From: JBHJHP01 sp042219825
GTDB lineage: Bacteria > Bacteroidota > Bacteroidia > Bacteroidales > UBA5342
Direction: 5' to 3'
Assembly (NCBI RefSeq): GCF_042219825.1
Contig: NZ_JBHJHQ010000006.1
Coordinates: 372,001 to 436,000, forward strand
Length of the DNA: 64,000 bases
Within the stretch, counting starts at the first letter, position 1. Each line of letters begins with the position of its first letter. Positions 8,327 through 18,074 of this stretch are shown here, one piece after another. The translations under genes and the position numbers were made by a program. A model generated the notes under the pieces. The model saw nothing but the letters and a program-made list of their open reading frames with translations. It made no database searches and was not told the DNA's origin.

Positions 8327-10837
8327 TCAATTGAATGAAGTTATCTTACCACTATAAGTTTTATTACTATTGGTAATTCTGTAAAACAGAACAGAATTTT
8401 CAAGACCTTTGGTGTTTAAAATGCCTGTATTTGTCATGGTCTTAAATACGAGTCTTCCTCCCGTATCATAGAGCGATACAGATGTATTGATATAATTATT
8501 CAGACCGTTGATATGAATCTCATTGTTGTTATACCAGACATCCAGCGTTGGTTCATCCGCCGGATTATAATCTGAAGAACCTCCGGTTGAGTAGGCAGTA
8601 TCTGTGAATTCAACCCCTTTTAATTCAAGTTCTGAAGCTTTGGTTTTTCCTGACCGGTCTGCCAGATATATATTGGTCCAGTCTGGTCTGTCAGGCGCCT
8701 GGCTTTTCCAAAGCATTTCAGTCCATTCATCATCATTTCTGCGTTCAAAGTTTTCAGTAATAAATTTGTAATATGACATCACGGGACCGCAAAATAGTGT
8801 AGGTTTATAATTATTGGCAGGAGCTGGTGCAATGAAAATGCCCATATTAAATCTTCCTACTCCTGTATGCAAAACTTTGCCTACCATATTCCCCAATTCA
8901 TCAGTTGGTTGCGTATGTACATCTGCTACGGTAAAGTCTTCCTGAGATGCCTCGACCACGTTCCAGAATAATTTCAGCATCCAGCCATCGTATGTGGGTG
9001 GTTCACCGCAAACACCATATTGAATAACTCTGAGTGCCTGTTGCAAAAACTGAATCTGTTCGCTGCTAAATGCTTCACCATTGACTTCTTTAAGTGAAAT
9101 TTCGAGTAAATTATCCGCAACTTCTGCAAAACCTTTCCAGAAGTTTTCATATTTGTCAGAGTTAAACCGGTCCTTGTTCATGAATAGGGCAGCATCAGAT
9201 GCAAATTGTTTAAGGGATAAATAAAAAGCAGGGTAGGGCTCAATATAACCGTATGGATAGGAACAAGAAATGCCACCTGTGTAAGATTGTTTCGCATATA
9301 AAATGTTATCATGTCTCAATTGTGACCACGAAGCCAGCTGGCTATTGATTTTTTCGTGTTGCCATGCTACAGTTTTCATAAAGAATGGGGTATAATCATT
9401 ATTTTCAGCTACACTTAGATCCTTTATCGATTTGAGCCAGATGTTATACAACGATTCACTCCAGTATGCATCATCGTAAGCATCGAAAAGGTAACGCATG
9501 GCATCTGCTGCTGAGCTATACGGGTACTTATCCAGATCTTTTCCCAAAAGGTGAATGGCATTATTATTTCCCAGGCAAAACATCACGTCAAGCGGATTGG
9601 GCATCATTCGCAAAACTTTTCGATTATTATAAATGATCCGGTCGTAGGTTACGTTATGCAATACATAGGAATCTATTACAAAACGCTGCCCGAATAATTT
9701 GTATGATATGGGTAGCTGAGCCGGTTCAGAGGAAAAAGGATCTGTCATAATAATATCCGAAAGAATCTTCTGTCCGTACATTTCATCAGACTGAAGTTTG
9801 TCCTGAAGTTTTTTAAAATTAGCATCATCTGCCAAATCTGAAACTGATGAAAGATTCAGTTCTGCCAGAACAGACTTAAATTCCAGCGGAGTAAGGTTGT
9901 CCGATTCACCTACAAAATACTTTATAATTTCATCAATTTCGTTTAGTTCTTCATCTGCACCTGATTTATATAGCACATCGTTCACCATTGCTGATAACAT
10001 AGCCATACGTTTTATATCTGTGCTATCCATGGTCAAGTCTTCCGGGGGGCGCGTCAGAAAAATATTGATAAAACTCAGCCACATCATGCTACGGAAATAT
10101 GATTCCTGACCGTCAGTGTAATGGCCGCGGGGCTTGAATTGGCTAAAGTCAATATTTCTGCTATGATATGTAAACAGCGGAGTGGGCTTGTAATCAGCAT
10201 TATACACATACTTTTTAATTGCATCAAAATCTGCCTGTGCACAGTAGGTAGGTTCAATAACCAGGTTGCTGTCCAGTAATACCCGAGCCATCAGGATATA
10301 AAGTTCTGCATCGCAAACAGTATATTTTAATTTCTGATCCGCGTTGTAAGTTGGTGCATCAGCAAGAAACCTGTCGTACATTTTTTTTAAAGCCTTGCTG
10401 AGGTTTGCTTCAAGGTAGTTAATTTCAATGTCCTGAAGCATGTTGTCGTAGGAATTATGTAATGCGTGAAGTAAAACATCTGTGGTTATGAATACAGGTA
10501 AATCATTGTGGTAAACCTGATCCAGTCCTTCCAGTACCGAACTATAAGATAATCGTTCCGTAACCACAAAATGATTCTTTTTTAATAAGTCCAGTTCGTT
10601 GGGTGTAAGATTAAATTTTTGTACCACAGAGTCGTAATAGCAGGAGGTTTTAATATCGAAAGGTCCCTCATCGGCAGTAAAGAATTCGCCGTTTTGCGGA
10701 TACATGCTGTACAATGTTTCTTTCGACATGTTTTTGTGCTGTTCCAGGTAAGTCTGATAAACATCAGGATCAAATCCTTGTGCATAAAGGCTTCCTGCAA
10801 ACCATAGAGATAACAGAAGTGTAAAGATTGATTTCAT
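8327..10837 (-). CDS. DUF3160 family secreted protein with T9SS sorting domain
   Basis: A signal peptide (hydrophobic residues 5-17, cleavage near LYAQ) opens this 836-residue protein. The DUF3160 region covers most of it, recognisable from VFITTDVLLHALHNSYDNML near the N-terminus, a long helical body, and the late segment TPGV-like GKVLHTGVGRFN with FCGPVMSYYKF. The last 80 residues form a T9SS domain (EIHINGLNNY, VSLYDTGGRLVFK, VLFYRITN, ending GKITSFN), so it is probably exported to the cell surface. DUF3160 has no established activity that I can name. It is a single gene on the minus strand, converging on mutS2 and divergent from tetR. Confidence 0.85.
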   Translation of the reverse strand: MKSIFTLLLSLWFAGSLYAQGFDPDVYQTYLEQHKNMSKETLYSMYPQNGEFFTADEGPFDIKTSCYYDSVVQKFNLTPNELDLLKKNHFVVTERLSYSSVLEGLDQVYHNDLPVFITTDVLLHALHNSYDNMLQDIEINYLEANLSKALKKMYDRFLADAPTYNADQKLKYTVCDAELYILMARVLLDSNLVIEPTYCAQADFDAIKKYVYNADYKPTPLFTYHSRNIDFSQFKPRGHYTDGQESYFRSMMWLSFINIFLTRPPEDLTMDSTDIKRMAMLSAMVNDVLYKSGADEELNEIDEIIKYFVGESDNLTPLEFKSVLAELNLSSVSDLADDANFKKLQDKLQSDEMYGQKILSDIIMTDPFSSEPAQLPISYKLFGQRFVIDSYVLHNVTYDRIIYNNRKVLRMMPNPLDVMFCLGNNNAIHLLGKDLDKYPYSSAADAMRYLFDAYDDAYWSESLYNIWLKSIKDLSVAENNDYTPFFMKTVAWQHEKINSQLASWSQLRHDNILYAKQSYTGGISCSYPYGYIEPYPAFYLSLKQFASDAALFMNKDRFNSDKYENFWKGFAEVADNLLEISLKEVNGEAFSSEQIQFLQQALRVIQYGVCGEPPTYDGWMLKLFWNVVEASQEDFTVADVHTQPTDELGNMVGKVLHTGVGRFNMGIFIAPAPANNYKPTLFCGPVMSYYKFITENFERRNDDEWTEMLWKSQAPDRPDWTNIYLADRSGKTKASELELKGVEFTDTAYSTGGSSDYNPADEPTLDVWYNNNEIHINGLNNYINTSVSLYDTGGRLVFKTMTNTGILNTKGLENSVLFYRITNSNKTYSGKITSFN

Positions 10838-11230
10838 ATGCCTGTAATTTGTATGTTGTAAAGTTATGAATTTAACTCAGAATCATTACATTAACAGAGA
10901 GTCTTATTATTTGAAAAAGGTTGTATGAGAGTTAATTTATTTTGTTTGATTTTGTAAAATTATTTCAATAACTATGCACTGCTAATCCTGAATCAAATCC
11001 TGACCCGTAATTGAAATTTTTCTTTCGAACCCCGATCATCCACATTCACCTACAAAAAATGGATGTTGGCTGAAAATTACTGGTTACGGAGTTAATTTAT
11101 TCGCTCTTTTGTTGACGTAAAAACCAACAAAACGGAATATATGTTAAAAACTTTAAATACTATGGAAACTTTTGTTGTAAATATTGTTTCCTGAGTTTAT
11201 TTTGGTATATCTTTGCCGAAAATATTATTT
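10838..11230. other. Divergent intergenic region, DUF3160 gene / tetR
   Basis: This 393-base gap contains no convincing ORF or RNA. A 13-base direct repeat, GAGTTAATTTATT, occurs at 10929-10941 and 11089-11101. A weak inverted repeat, GGAAAC (11164-11169) and GTTTCC (11186-11191), overlaps the -33 box of the tetR promoter and could be an operator, but the arms are only 6 bases. No clear promoter was found for the minus-strand gene. Confidence 0.5.
11184..11215 (+). promoter_or_regulatory. Promoter of tetR-RND operon
   Basis: A -33 TTG at 11184-11186 and a -7 box TATCTTTG at 11208-11215, matching TAnnTTTG, are 21 bases apart. Transcription would begin near 11221, only about 10 bases before the tetR ATG, so the leader would be very short. 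Confidence 0.6.
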
Positions 11231-11848
11231 ATGAGTGAAGAAGAGTTAAATAATATACTGGATAAAGTGAAGGATCTGTTCATGCGTTATGGCATTAAAA
11301 GTGTTACGATGGATGATGTTTCACGTGAATTAGGTATATCAAAAAAGACCCTTTATCAGTATGTGTCCAACAAAGAGGATCTGGTTGAAAAGGTACTGGA
11401 GTATCTGCATGGCCAGATAGACAAGCGGGACAAGATGTGTGATACAAGGGATAAAAATGCGATTGAGATTTTGATGATGGTTAGCGATAAAGTTAGCTAT
11501 ATGATGAAAAACCAAAATCCTTCCATGCAATATGATCTGAAAAAGTACTATCCTGAAATCTTTAGGAAATTTTATGAGATTCAGAGGGAAGAAATATATA
11601 AGTCCATTATTTCCAATATTAATAAAGGTAAAATTGAAGAATTGTACAGGGATGAAGTAAATCCTGTTTTGGTAGCTAAATTATACCTGAGCAGGGTGGT
11701 AACAATTATGGACAGGGATATTTTTACTGAAGATGAGATCCGGACACCGGGATTCTTTTTATCAATAATGGAACTCCATATCCGAAGTTTAGCCACATCA
11801 AAAGGGCTCAAAGTATTAGAAGAGAAATTAAAAGCATATAACAACTAA
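11231..11848 (+). CDS. TetR family transcriptional regulator
   Basis: The 205-residue protein begins with a TetR-type helix-turn-helix: FMRYGIKSVTMDDVSRELGI then SKKTLYQYVSNKEDLVEKV, at about residues 14-52. The rest is an all-helical ligand and dimer domain with no family-specific motif. I prefer the ATG at 11231; the in-frame TTG at 11213 falls inside the -7 box. It is the first gene of the RND efflux operon, 17 bases before the TolC-like gene, so it probably represses its own operon in the absence of a pump substrate. That is the usual arrangement for such regulators but is not shown here. Confidence 0.9.
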   Translation: MSEEELNNILDKVKDLFMRYGIKSVTMDDVSRELGISKKTLYQYVSNKEDLVEKVLEYLHGQIDKRDKMCDTRDKNAIEILMMVSDKVSYMMKNQNPSMQYDLKKYYPEIFRKFYEIQREEIYKSIISNINKGKIEELYRDEVNPVLVAKLYLSRVVTIMDRDIFTEDEIRTPGFFLSIMELHIRSLATSKGLKVLEEKLKAYNN

Positions 11849-11865
11849 AAATCCGATTTAACAAG

Positions 11866-13275
11866 ATGAATACATTAAAACTACTGATTGCATTGAGTCT
11901 GTTGCCTGTTCTGGCTGTTTCAGCCCAGGACAAAATGGACTTATCGCTGGATGAGGCGAAGTCATATGCGTTGGATCACAACAAAACGATTCAGAACGCA
12001 GAACTTGACAAAGAACTGGCAAAAAAGTCCGTATGGGAGGCGATATCATCCGGTTTGCCACAGGTAAGTGCATCGTTTGATTACACCAACTTTTTTAATT
12101 ATGAATTTGCTTTCAGTTTTGGTGGGAATACTACATCGGCAGAAGATTTAAATAAGATTTATGCTGATGCCGCTCAACAATTTCCCGATGCCAATTTTTC
12201 AACCATCCAGGCCAATAATTATATCACACAGCAAATTCAAAGCATGGCGAATTCAACTATTTCAATGAAAAATCAGGCCAGTGCCAAGTTGCAGGTGAGT
12301 CAGCTTTTATTTAGTGGGCAGTTTCTGGTTGGTGTTCAATCTGCCAAGCTTGCAAAGGAATTGATGGAAAAGAGTTATAATAAAACGGAAAATGATGTCA
12401 CTAATCTGATTATAAATTCTTATTACAGTACGCTGATAACTAAGGAATCAATTCGTATTTTGAAGGAAAATATTGGTAATATGGACAAGATTGTAAGTCA
12501 GAGACAGGCCATGGTTGATGCCGGTATGGCTGAACAGATTGATGCAGACCAGTTGAAAATTACCAGTGTTCAATTAAAGAATACCTTAAAGACAATGGAA
12601 CGTAACCTTGAAATGAATTACAACATGTTGCGTTTTCAGTTGGGTGTTGAACCGGGAACACCTTTGAACCTTACTACAACACTGGATGAAGTGATTAATG
12701 ATCAGGAAGTTGTTAAAGCAACACTTTCACCCTTTGTAATTGAAGATAATATTGACTACCAGCTATTCAAAGGTCAGGAAGATGTTCAGGAAAAACAGGT
12801 AATGCTCCAAAAAAGTGCTTATCTGCCTACTGTTTCAGCATTTTACACATATAACGCAAAGATTATTACTACAGAGTTTGATATAAACCCACCTCATACA
12901 ATTGGTTTCAGCCTTAATCTGCCTCTGTTTACGTCATGGAATCGTCAGACAAAGGTTCAGAAAGCAGAAATCCAGTTGGATAAGGTGAGAAACAGTAAGG
13001 CAATGCTGGAAGATCAGCTGAACATGCAATCCGAACAGTTGAAATATAATCTTAAAACAGCTATTGAAAATTATAATCTGCAAAAGGAGAATGTTGAAGT
13101 TGCCAAACGTGTTTACGATACATACAACCGTAAATATAATGAGGGTGTTATTTCCAGTCTGGAACTCACACAATCCAACTCAACCTATCTTGAAGCTGAA
13201 AGTAATTATATCCAGTCCGTAATGTCGATGTTACAGGCGAAACTGGCGTTGGATAAACTTAATAATAATTTGTAA
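11866..13275 (+). CDS. TolC-family outer membrane efflux protein
   Basis: After a signal peptide ending near VSAQ, the 469-residue chain shows the two-fold TolC repeat: LSLDEAKSYALDHNKTIQNAELD at the start, and two long amphipathic helical hairpins. The closing segment VYDTYNRKYNEGVISSLELTQSNSTYLEAESNYIQ is the family's characteristic second-repeat motif. Such proteins form trimeric channels through the outer membrane. It is followed 22 bases later by the adaptor and then by the RND pump, forming a complete tripartite exporter. Confidence 0.92.
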   Translation: MNTLKLLIALSLLPVLAVSAQDKMDLSLDEAKSYALDHNKTIQNAELDKELAKKSVWEAISSGLPQVSASFDYTNFFNYEFAFSFGGNTTSAEDLNKIYADAAQQFPDANFSTIQANNYITQQIQSMANSTISMKNQASAKLQVSQLLFSGQFLVGVQSAKLAKELMEKSYNKTENDVTNLIINSYYSTLITKESIRILKENIGNMDKIVSQRQAMVDAGMAEQIDADQLKITSVQLKNTLKTMERNLEMNYNMLRFQLGVEPGTPLNLTTTLDEVINDQEVVKATLSPFVIEDNIDYQLFKGQEDVQEKQVMLQKSAYLPTVSAFYTYNAKIITTEFDINPPHTIGFSLNLPLFTSWNRQTKVQKAEIQLDKVRNSKAMLEDQLNMQSEQLKYNLKTAIENYNLQKENVEVAKRVYDTYNRKYNEGVISSLELTQSNSTYLEAESNYIQSVMSMLQAKLALDKLNNNL

Positions 13276-13297
13276 AACATAAAAAATCAGATATAAA

Positions 13298-14392
13298 ATG
13301 AAAAAGCTACTTTATTTACTGCTTGTTAGTGGTGTTTTTGTTACATCGGCATGCAAACCCGGAGAAAAGAAAGAGGAAGAATCCGGTGCCAAAAATACGG
13401 AGATAAAAAAAGATGAGGCAGCACCTGAAGTTGTTGCCCCAAAGGATAAGACTTATAATGTTCGGGTTATGACATTGGCCGTAGATACATTGGAAAATTC
13501 AATAGATTATACAGCTACTCTAGCTGCTTTTGAGGAGGTTCATTTTGCATCTGCTTCACCGGGAAGGATTCAGAAGATCTACGTGGAAGTTGGTGATCAT
13601 GTTAAAAAAGGTGATTTGATTGCAGAAATGGATAAAACTCAGTTGATGCAGGCCAGAATCCAGCTCGAAAATGCAAAAGTAAACTACCAACGTTTGAAAG
13701 CTCTGAAGGAGACCAATAGCATAAGCGACCAACAGTTTGATCAGGTCAAGACGCAATATGATGTGACCAAATCAAATGTTGATTTTTTGGAAGAAAATAC
13801 ACGTTTGGTATCCCCGATAAATGGTGTGGTTACCGGCAAGTATTTTGAAAATGGTGAGATGTACTCGGGAGCACCCAACACACAGGCTGGAAAAGCAGCT
13901 ATTGTTTCGCTGATGCAGATTGATCCGCTGAAAGCTATTGTGAATGTATCAGAGGCATATTTCCCAGATGTATACGAAGGAATGAAAGCTGATGTAAAGC
14001 TTGATATCTATCCCAAAAAGATGTTTGTTGGAGAAGTTTTCAGAATATATCCGACACTTGATCCTATGTCCAGGACATTTAAGGTAGAGATCAAACTGAA
14101 TAACAAAGGTGAAAAACTTCGTCCGGGGATGTTTTCACGGGTGAGCCTTGATTTAGGTACCTATAAAACCATTGTCATTCCTTCTATTGCCTTAATGCAG
14201 CAGGAAGGTACAAATGATAAGTATGTATTTATTGCTGAGAATGGTATTGCCCATAAAATTAAGGTGAAAACGGGAAAACGTTTTAACGATAAAATAGAAA
14301 TTATTGCCAACGAAATTAAACCCGGCGTAAAGTTGATAGTAACCGGGCAGGGTAACCTTATGGATCAGTATAAAGTAAAAATCGTTGACTAA
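13298..14392 (+). CDS. RND efflux periplasmic adaptor lipoprotein (MFP)
   Basis: A lipobox (VTSAC, lipid-bearing Cys19) follows a short hydrophobic signal, then an acidic/basic linker. The biotinyl-lipoyl-like half-motif GRIQKIYVEVGDHVKKGDLIAEMD and its partner RLVSPINGVVTGKYFENGEM flank a coiled-coil hairpin at about 110-160. The beta-barrel and membrane-proximal domains follow, including RTFKVEIKLNNKGEKLRPGMF. At 364 residues it is of normal length. It would bridge the pump and TolC in the periplasm. Confidence 0.93.
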   Translation: MKKLLYLLLVSGVFVTSACKPGEKKEEESGAKNTEIKKDEAAPEVVAPKDKTYNVRVMTLAVDTLENSIDYTATLAAFEEVHFASASPGRIQKIYVEVGDHVKKGDLIAEMDKTQLMQARIQLENAKVNYQRLKALKETNSISDQQFDQVKTQYDVTKSNVDFLEENTRLVSPINGVVTGKYFENGEMYSGAPNTQAGKAAIVSLMQIDPLKAIVNVSEAYFPDVYEGMKADVKLDIYPKKMFVGEVFRIYPTLDPMSRTFKVEIKLNNKGEKLRPGMFSRVSLDLGTYKTIVIPSIALMQQEGTNDKYVFIAENGIAHKIKVKTGKRFNDKIEIIANEIKPGVKLIVTGQGNLMDQYKVKIVD

Positions 14393-14416
14393 TAAAACCG
14401 ACAAAAGAAATTTATC

Positions 14417-17400
14417 ATGAGTATATATTCTAGTGCAGTAAAAAAGCCGATCACCACATTATTGATATTTGTTGGTGTGATCATATTCGGCCTCTATTCG
14501 CTGGTGAAGCTGCCGGTGGATTTTTACCCGGAGATGGAGTTTCCTGCCATTACGGTTTTTACGACCTACAGTGGGGCAAATGCTGCTGATATTGAGACAA
14601 ATATAACCAAACCCATCGAGGATGCTTTGAGTTCAATCAGTGATATAAAGGAAATTACTTCAACATCGCGCGATAACATGTCTGTTGTGATGGTTGAATT
14701 TGAATTTGGGAAGAACCTTGATGAAGCTGCAAATGATATCCGGAATTCACTTTCGTTTATTAAACGTTTCCTGCCGGAAGATGCAGAGGATCCAACCATA
14801 TATAAGTTCAATACGGCTATGATGCCTATTCTTTTCTATTCTGTTACTGCAGACGAAAGCTTTGACGGATTAGAGAAGATAATGGATGAGAAAGTTATTA
14901 ATCCCTTAAACAGGATTGATGGAATTGGTAACGTAGGTCTGGCAGGTTTGCCGGGGCGTGAAATAACAGTTGAAGTTGATCCGTATAAACTGGATGCATA
15001 TAACCTTTCTGTGGAACAGATCGGTAATATGTTACGGATGGAAAACGTGAATACTCCGGCCGGTAATATTGAAATGGGTGAGATTGATTATCCCATACGT
15101 GTTGAAGGCGAGTTTGAACGCAGTGAAGATATCCGGAATATTGTTGTCGGAAATGTGAATGGTCAGTCCATTTACCTAAAAGATGTGGCCGCAGTTCGTG
15201 ACTCTGCCAAGGATATCAATGCGTCTGAAACGGTTAACGGCGAGAGGGCAGCCCGTATGTTTGTAATGAAACAGAGTGGCGCAAATACAGTTAATATTGC
15301 AACGCAGGTAAAAAAGCAGATAGAAGAAGCCAAGCAGAACCTGCCGCCGGATGTAAAAATTGAGACTATATTCGATTCGTCGGAATTTATCTCAAATTCA
15401 ATCTCGAATCTTTCGGAGACTTTCATGTATGCCTTGCTGTTTGTTGTGCTGGTCGTTTTGTTCTTTCTTGGTAGATGGAGGGCAACATTTATTGTGGTTC
15501 TGACTATACCAATATCACTTATTGTTGCATTTATTTACCTGGCTAATACAGGAAACTCAATTAATATCATCTCACTTTCCTCGTTATCCATAGCGATAGG
15601 TATGGTGGTGGATGATGCGATTGTGGTTTTGGAGAATATTACTAAACATATTGAACGCGGAGCAACACCACGTGAGGCAGCTATATACGCTACGAACGAG
15701 GTGTGGCTGGCGGTTATTGTTACAACATTAACAGTTGTAGCGGTATTCTTCCCGCTAACCATGTTAGGTGGTTTAACCGGAACATTCTTCCGTCAGTTGG
15801 GATGGATTGTTTCTATTACAGTTGTAACATCGACTATAGCGGCCATTTCACTCACGCCGATGTTGTCGTCCAAACTATTGCGTTTGCGTTCAGCCGAGGA
15901 GAAGAAGAAAAAGCGTACACTGCACCAGCGTTTTATTGAACCTTTCCTTGACTGGATGGATAATTTCTATGAAAAAACGCTTAAATGGGCTATTCATCAC
16001 AAGTTGGTTGTTGTTATCCTTTCTTTTGTTATTCTTATTAGTTCTGTTGCTTTGGTTTTCCAGGTAGGTGGTGAGTTCTTACCCGAAACAGATAACAGCA
16101 GCATTAGCATAGAAGCGCACATGCAGGTTGGAACACGTACCGATGAAGCTGTGAAACTAGGTGAGAAAATTGATAATTACCTGTCAGAAACATTTCCTGA
16201 GATACAATTGATTTCCAGATCGAACGGTTCAGACGCTTCCGCCGGTCTACAGGCATTGTTTCAAACTACAGGAAGTAATATTATCAACTATAGTCTTCGA
16301 CTGGTAAAACCAGAAGAAAGAAATCGTTCGGTTTTTGAGATTGCAGAAGATATCCGCGAGCATTTGGGCACATTGCCGGGATTGGTTGAATATTCAGTTT
16401 CTACCAGTAACAACATGGCAATGGGAGGAAATAATGATGTTGAGGTAGGTGTTTACGGATATGATATGGATAAAACCACTGCGTTTGCTAAAATGCTTCA
16501 GGATAAGATTGAACAGATTCCGGGAGCCCGTGAGGTACAAATCAGCAGAGATGATTTCAAGCCGGAACTTCAGGTTCATCTTGACAGGGATAAAATGGCA
16601 CAGCACGGCTTAACGACTGCCACCGTATCTTCTGCCTTGAGAAACAGGATAGAAGGATTAACGGCAACACGTTTCCGTGAGTTTGGAGACGAATATGATG
16701 TAATTGTTAAGTTCAAGGAGCAATACAGAAATTCGCTTTCTGACATCAAGAATATCTCAATAACCACGCCAACCGGAAAATCGATCCGGCTGGAAGAAAT
16801 CGCAGATATCAGAGAGGAACTGACTCCTCCAAACATTGAACATAAAAGAAAAGAACGTATAGTAACCGTTTCTGCCATTCCTTACAAAACATCATTAGGT
16901 GAATTGGCAACATCTATTAAAGAGGTATTGAAAACCATGGATACTCCACAGGGTGTGATGGTCGAAGTTGGTGGAGCCTACGAAGATCAGGAAGAATCAT
17001 TTAGTGATCTGCTTCTTTTAATGTTGCTAAGTTTAGCATTGGTTTACATTGTAATGGCCAGTCAGTTTGAATCCTTTAAACTGCCCTTAATAATTATGAT
17101 CTCTATACCGTTTTCTTTTTCAGGAGTATTTTTAATCCTTTTCCTTACCCATACAAACTTAAGTGTAATTGCTTTACTGGGAGCTGTTCTTCTGATAGGT
17201 ATTGTGGTGAAGAATGCGATTGTGCTTGTCGACTTTATCGACCTTATGCGTGACAGGGGATATGAATTGTATGAGGCGATTGTGATCTCCGGAAAATCCA
17301 GATTACGTCCGGTATTAATGACAGCACTGACAACCATTCTGGGTATGACCCCGATGGCATTGAGCCGTGGTGAAGGTTCGGAGATCTGGAGTCCTATGGG

Positions 17401-17560
17401 AATTTCAGTAATTGGTGGTTTGGTATTTTCAACCATCATTACCATGATCATGGTTCCTGTAATGTATGCATTATTCTCAAAACGGGGGGAAAGAGATAGG
17501 ATAAAGAAAGTGCGTGAACGTTTCAAATTTATGGAAACACCTATTAAAAGTTCAAACTAA
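14417..17560 (+). CDS. RND-family efflux permease (HAE1-like)
   Basis: The 1047-residue protein has the duplicated RND fold: TM1 near residues 12-30, a large periplasmic domain, TM2-6, then the same again. The TM4 proton-relay acidic pair is visible as GMVVDDAIVVLENI (Asp399-Asp400). Family signatures include KLPVDFYPEMEFPAITVFTTYSGA, GEFLPETDNSSI and VVKNAIVLVDFIDLMRDRG, with GKSRLRPVLMTALTTILGMTPMA near the end. This is the hydrophobe/drug-exporting type rather than a heavy-metal pump, judging from the absence of CusA-like methionine clusters, but the substrate is not known. It is the third structural gene of the tetR operon. Confidence 0.94.
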   Translation: MSIYSSAVKKPITTLLIFVGVIIFGLYSLVKLPVDFYPEMEFPAITVFTTYSGANAADIETNITKPIEDALSSISDIKEITSTSRDNMSVVMVEFEFGKNLDEAANDIRNSLSFIKRFLPEDAEDPTIYKFNTAMMPILFYSVTADESFDGLEKIMDEKVINPLNRIDGIGNVGLAGLPGREITVEVDPYKLDAYNLSVEQIGNMLRMENVNTPAGNIEMGEIDYPIRVEGEFERSEDIRNIVVGNVNGQSIYLKDVAAVRDSAKDINASETVNGERAARMFVMKQSGANTVNIATQVKKQIEEAKQNLPPDVKIETIFDSSEFISNSISNLSETFMYALLFVVLVVLFFLGRWRATFIVVLTIPISLIVAFIYLANTGNSINIISLSSLSIAIGMVVDDAIVVLENITKHIERGATPREAAIYATNEVWLAVIVTTLTVVAVFFPLTMLGGLTGTFFRQLGWIVSITVVTSTIAAISLTPMLSSKLLRLRSAEEKKKKRTLHQRFIEPFLDWMDNFYEKTLKWAIHHKLVVVILSFVILISSVALVFQVGGEFLPETDNSSISIEAHMQVGTRTDEAVKLGEKIDNYLSETFPEIQLISRSNGSDASAGLQALFQTTGSNIINYSLRLVKPEERNRSVFEIAEDIREHLGTLPGLVEYSVSTSNNMAMGGNNDVEVGVYGYDMDKTTAFAKMLQDKIEQIPGAREVQISRDDFKPELQVHLDRDKMAQHGLTTATVSSALRNRIEGLTATRFREFGDEYDVIVKFKEQYRNSLSDIKNISITTPTGKSIRLEEIADIREELTPPNIEHKRKERIVTVSAIPYKTSLGELATSIKEVLKTMDTPQGVMVEVGGAYEDQEESFSDLLLLMLLSLALVYIVMASQFESFKLPLIIMISIPFSFSGVFLILFLTHTNLSVIALLGAVLLIGIVVKNAIVLVDFIDLMRDRGYELYEAIVISGKSRLRPVLMTALTTILGMTPMALSRGEGSEIWSPMGISVIGGLVFSTIITMIMVPVMYALFSKRGERDRIKKVRERFKFMETPIKSSN

Positions 17561-17574
17561 AAAAACACTGAAAA

Positions 17575-17883
17575 ATGGATAAACCAGCTTTAAAAGCCGT
17601 TTTTATAACATATAATCAGGCATTGACCGAAAAGGTGGAATATGTGCTTGACAGAATGGGGATCAGAGGATATACCCAATGGGAAAATGTGATGGGGCGT
17701 GGATCTGTGGATGGTAATCCGCATATGGGTACGCATACCTGGCCGGAAATTAACAGTTCTATTCTTGCTATTATCGATGATAGTAAAGTGAGTGATCTGC
17801 TCGACAATGTGGTGAGATTGGATAATGTGAATAAGGACGTGGGTATCCGGGCATTTGTCTGGGATGTAACTCAAACAGTATAA
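17575..17883 (+). CDS. Small PII-like protein of RND operon
   Basis: This 102-residue protein begins 14 bases after the pump gene and ends just before a strong terminator, so it belongs to the efflux operon. Its pattern suggests a ferredoxin-like PII/CutA fold: strand KAVFITYNQAL, helix TEKVEYVLDRMGI, strand GYTQWENVMGRGS, and a loop GNPHMGTHTWPE. A second strand-helix-strand (SSILAIIDDSKVSDLLDNVV) and a final strand follow. The glycine- and histidine-rich GRGSVDGNPHMGTHTW region would be the T-loop. I recall similar small genes after RND pumps in other Bacteroidota, annotated as P-II-like. The ligand and target are unknown. Confidence 0.75.
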   Translation: MDKPALKAVFITYNQALTEKVEYVLDRMGIRGYTQWENVMGRGSVDGNPHMGTHTWPEINSSILAIIDDSKVSDLLDNVVRLDNVNKDVGIRAFVWDVTQTV

Positions 17884-17922
17884 AAACCGATAACCGTTAA
17901 AATACGTATACGTATGTTATTC

Positions 17923-17954
17923 ATGCAGCTGCAGCAATGCAGCTGCATTTTTTT
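17923..17954 (+). terminator. Rho-independent terminator of RND operon
   Basis: A perfect 10-bp stem, ATGCAGCTGC (17923-17932) with GCAGCTGCAT (17939-17948), has a 6-base loop AGCAAT and runs directly into a T tract ending at 17954. It lies 40 bases after the PII-like gene. Confidence 0.9.
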
Positions 17955-18074
17955 ATTAATTTCAATCCGTTCAGAAAAGGATCATAGTATAAATTTTTAA
18001 AATAAAATCTTAAACCGAAGCAACCTTTTTTAATTCGTCAACCTCTTAGTACTATAGAATTTAATTTAGCCAGT

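Noticed and set aside
17062..17526. 154-residue reverse-strand ORF
   Set aside because: It is a mirror of the RND pump gene; the plus-strand frame has clear family motifs throughout.
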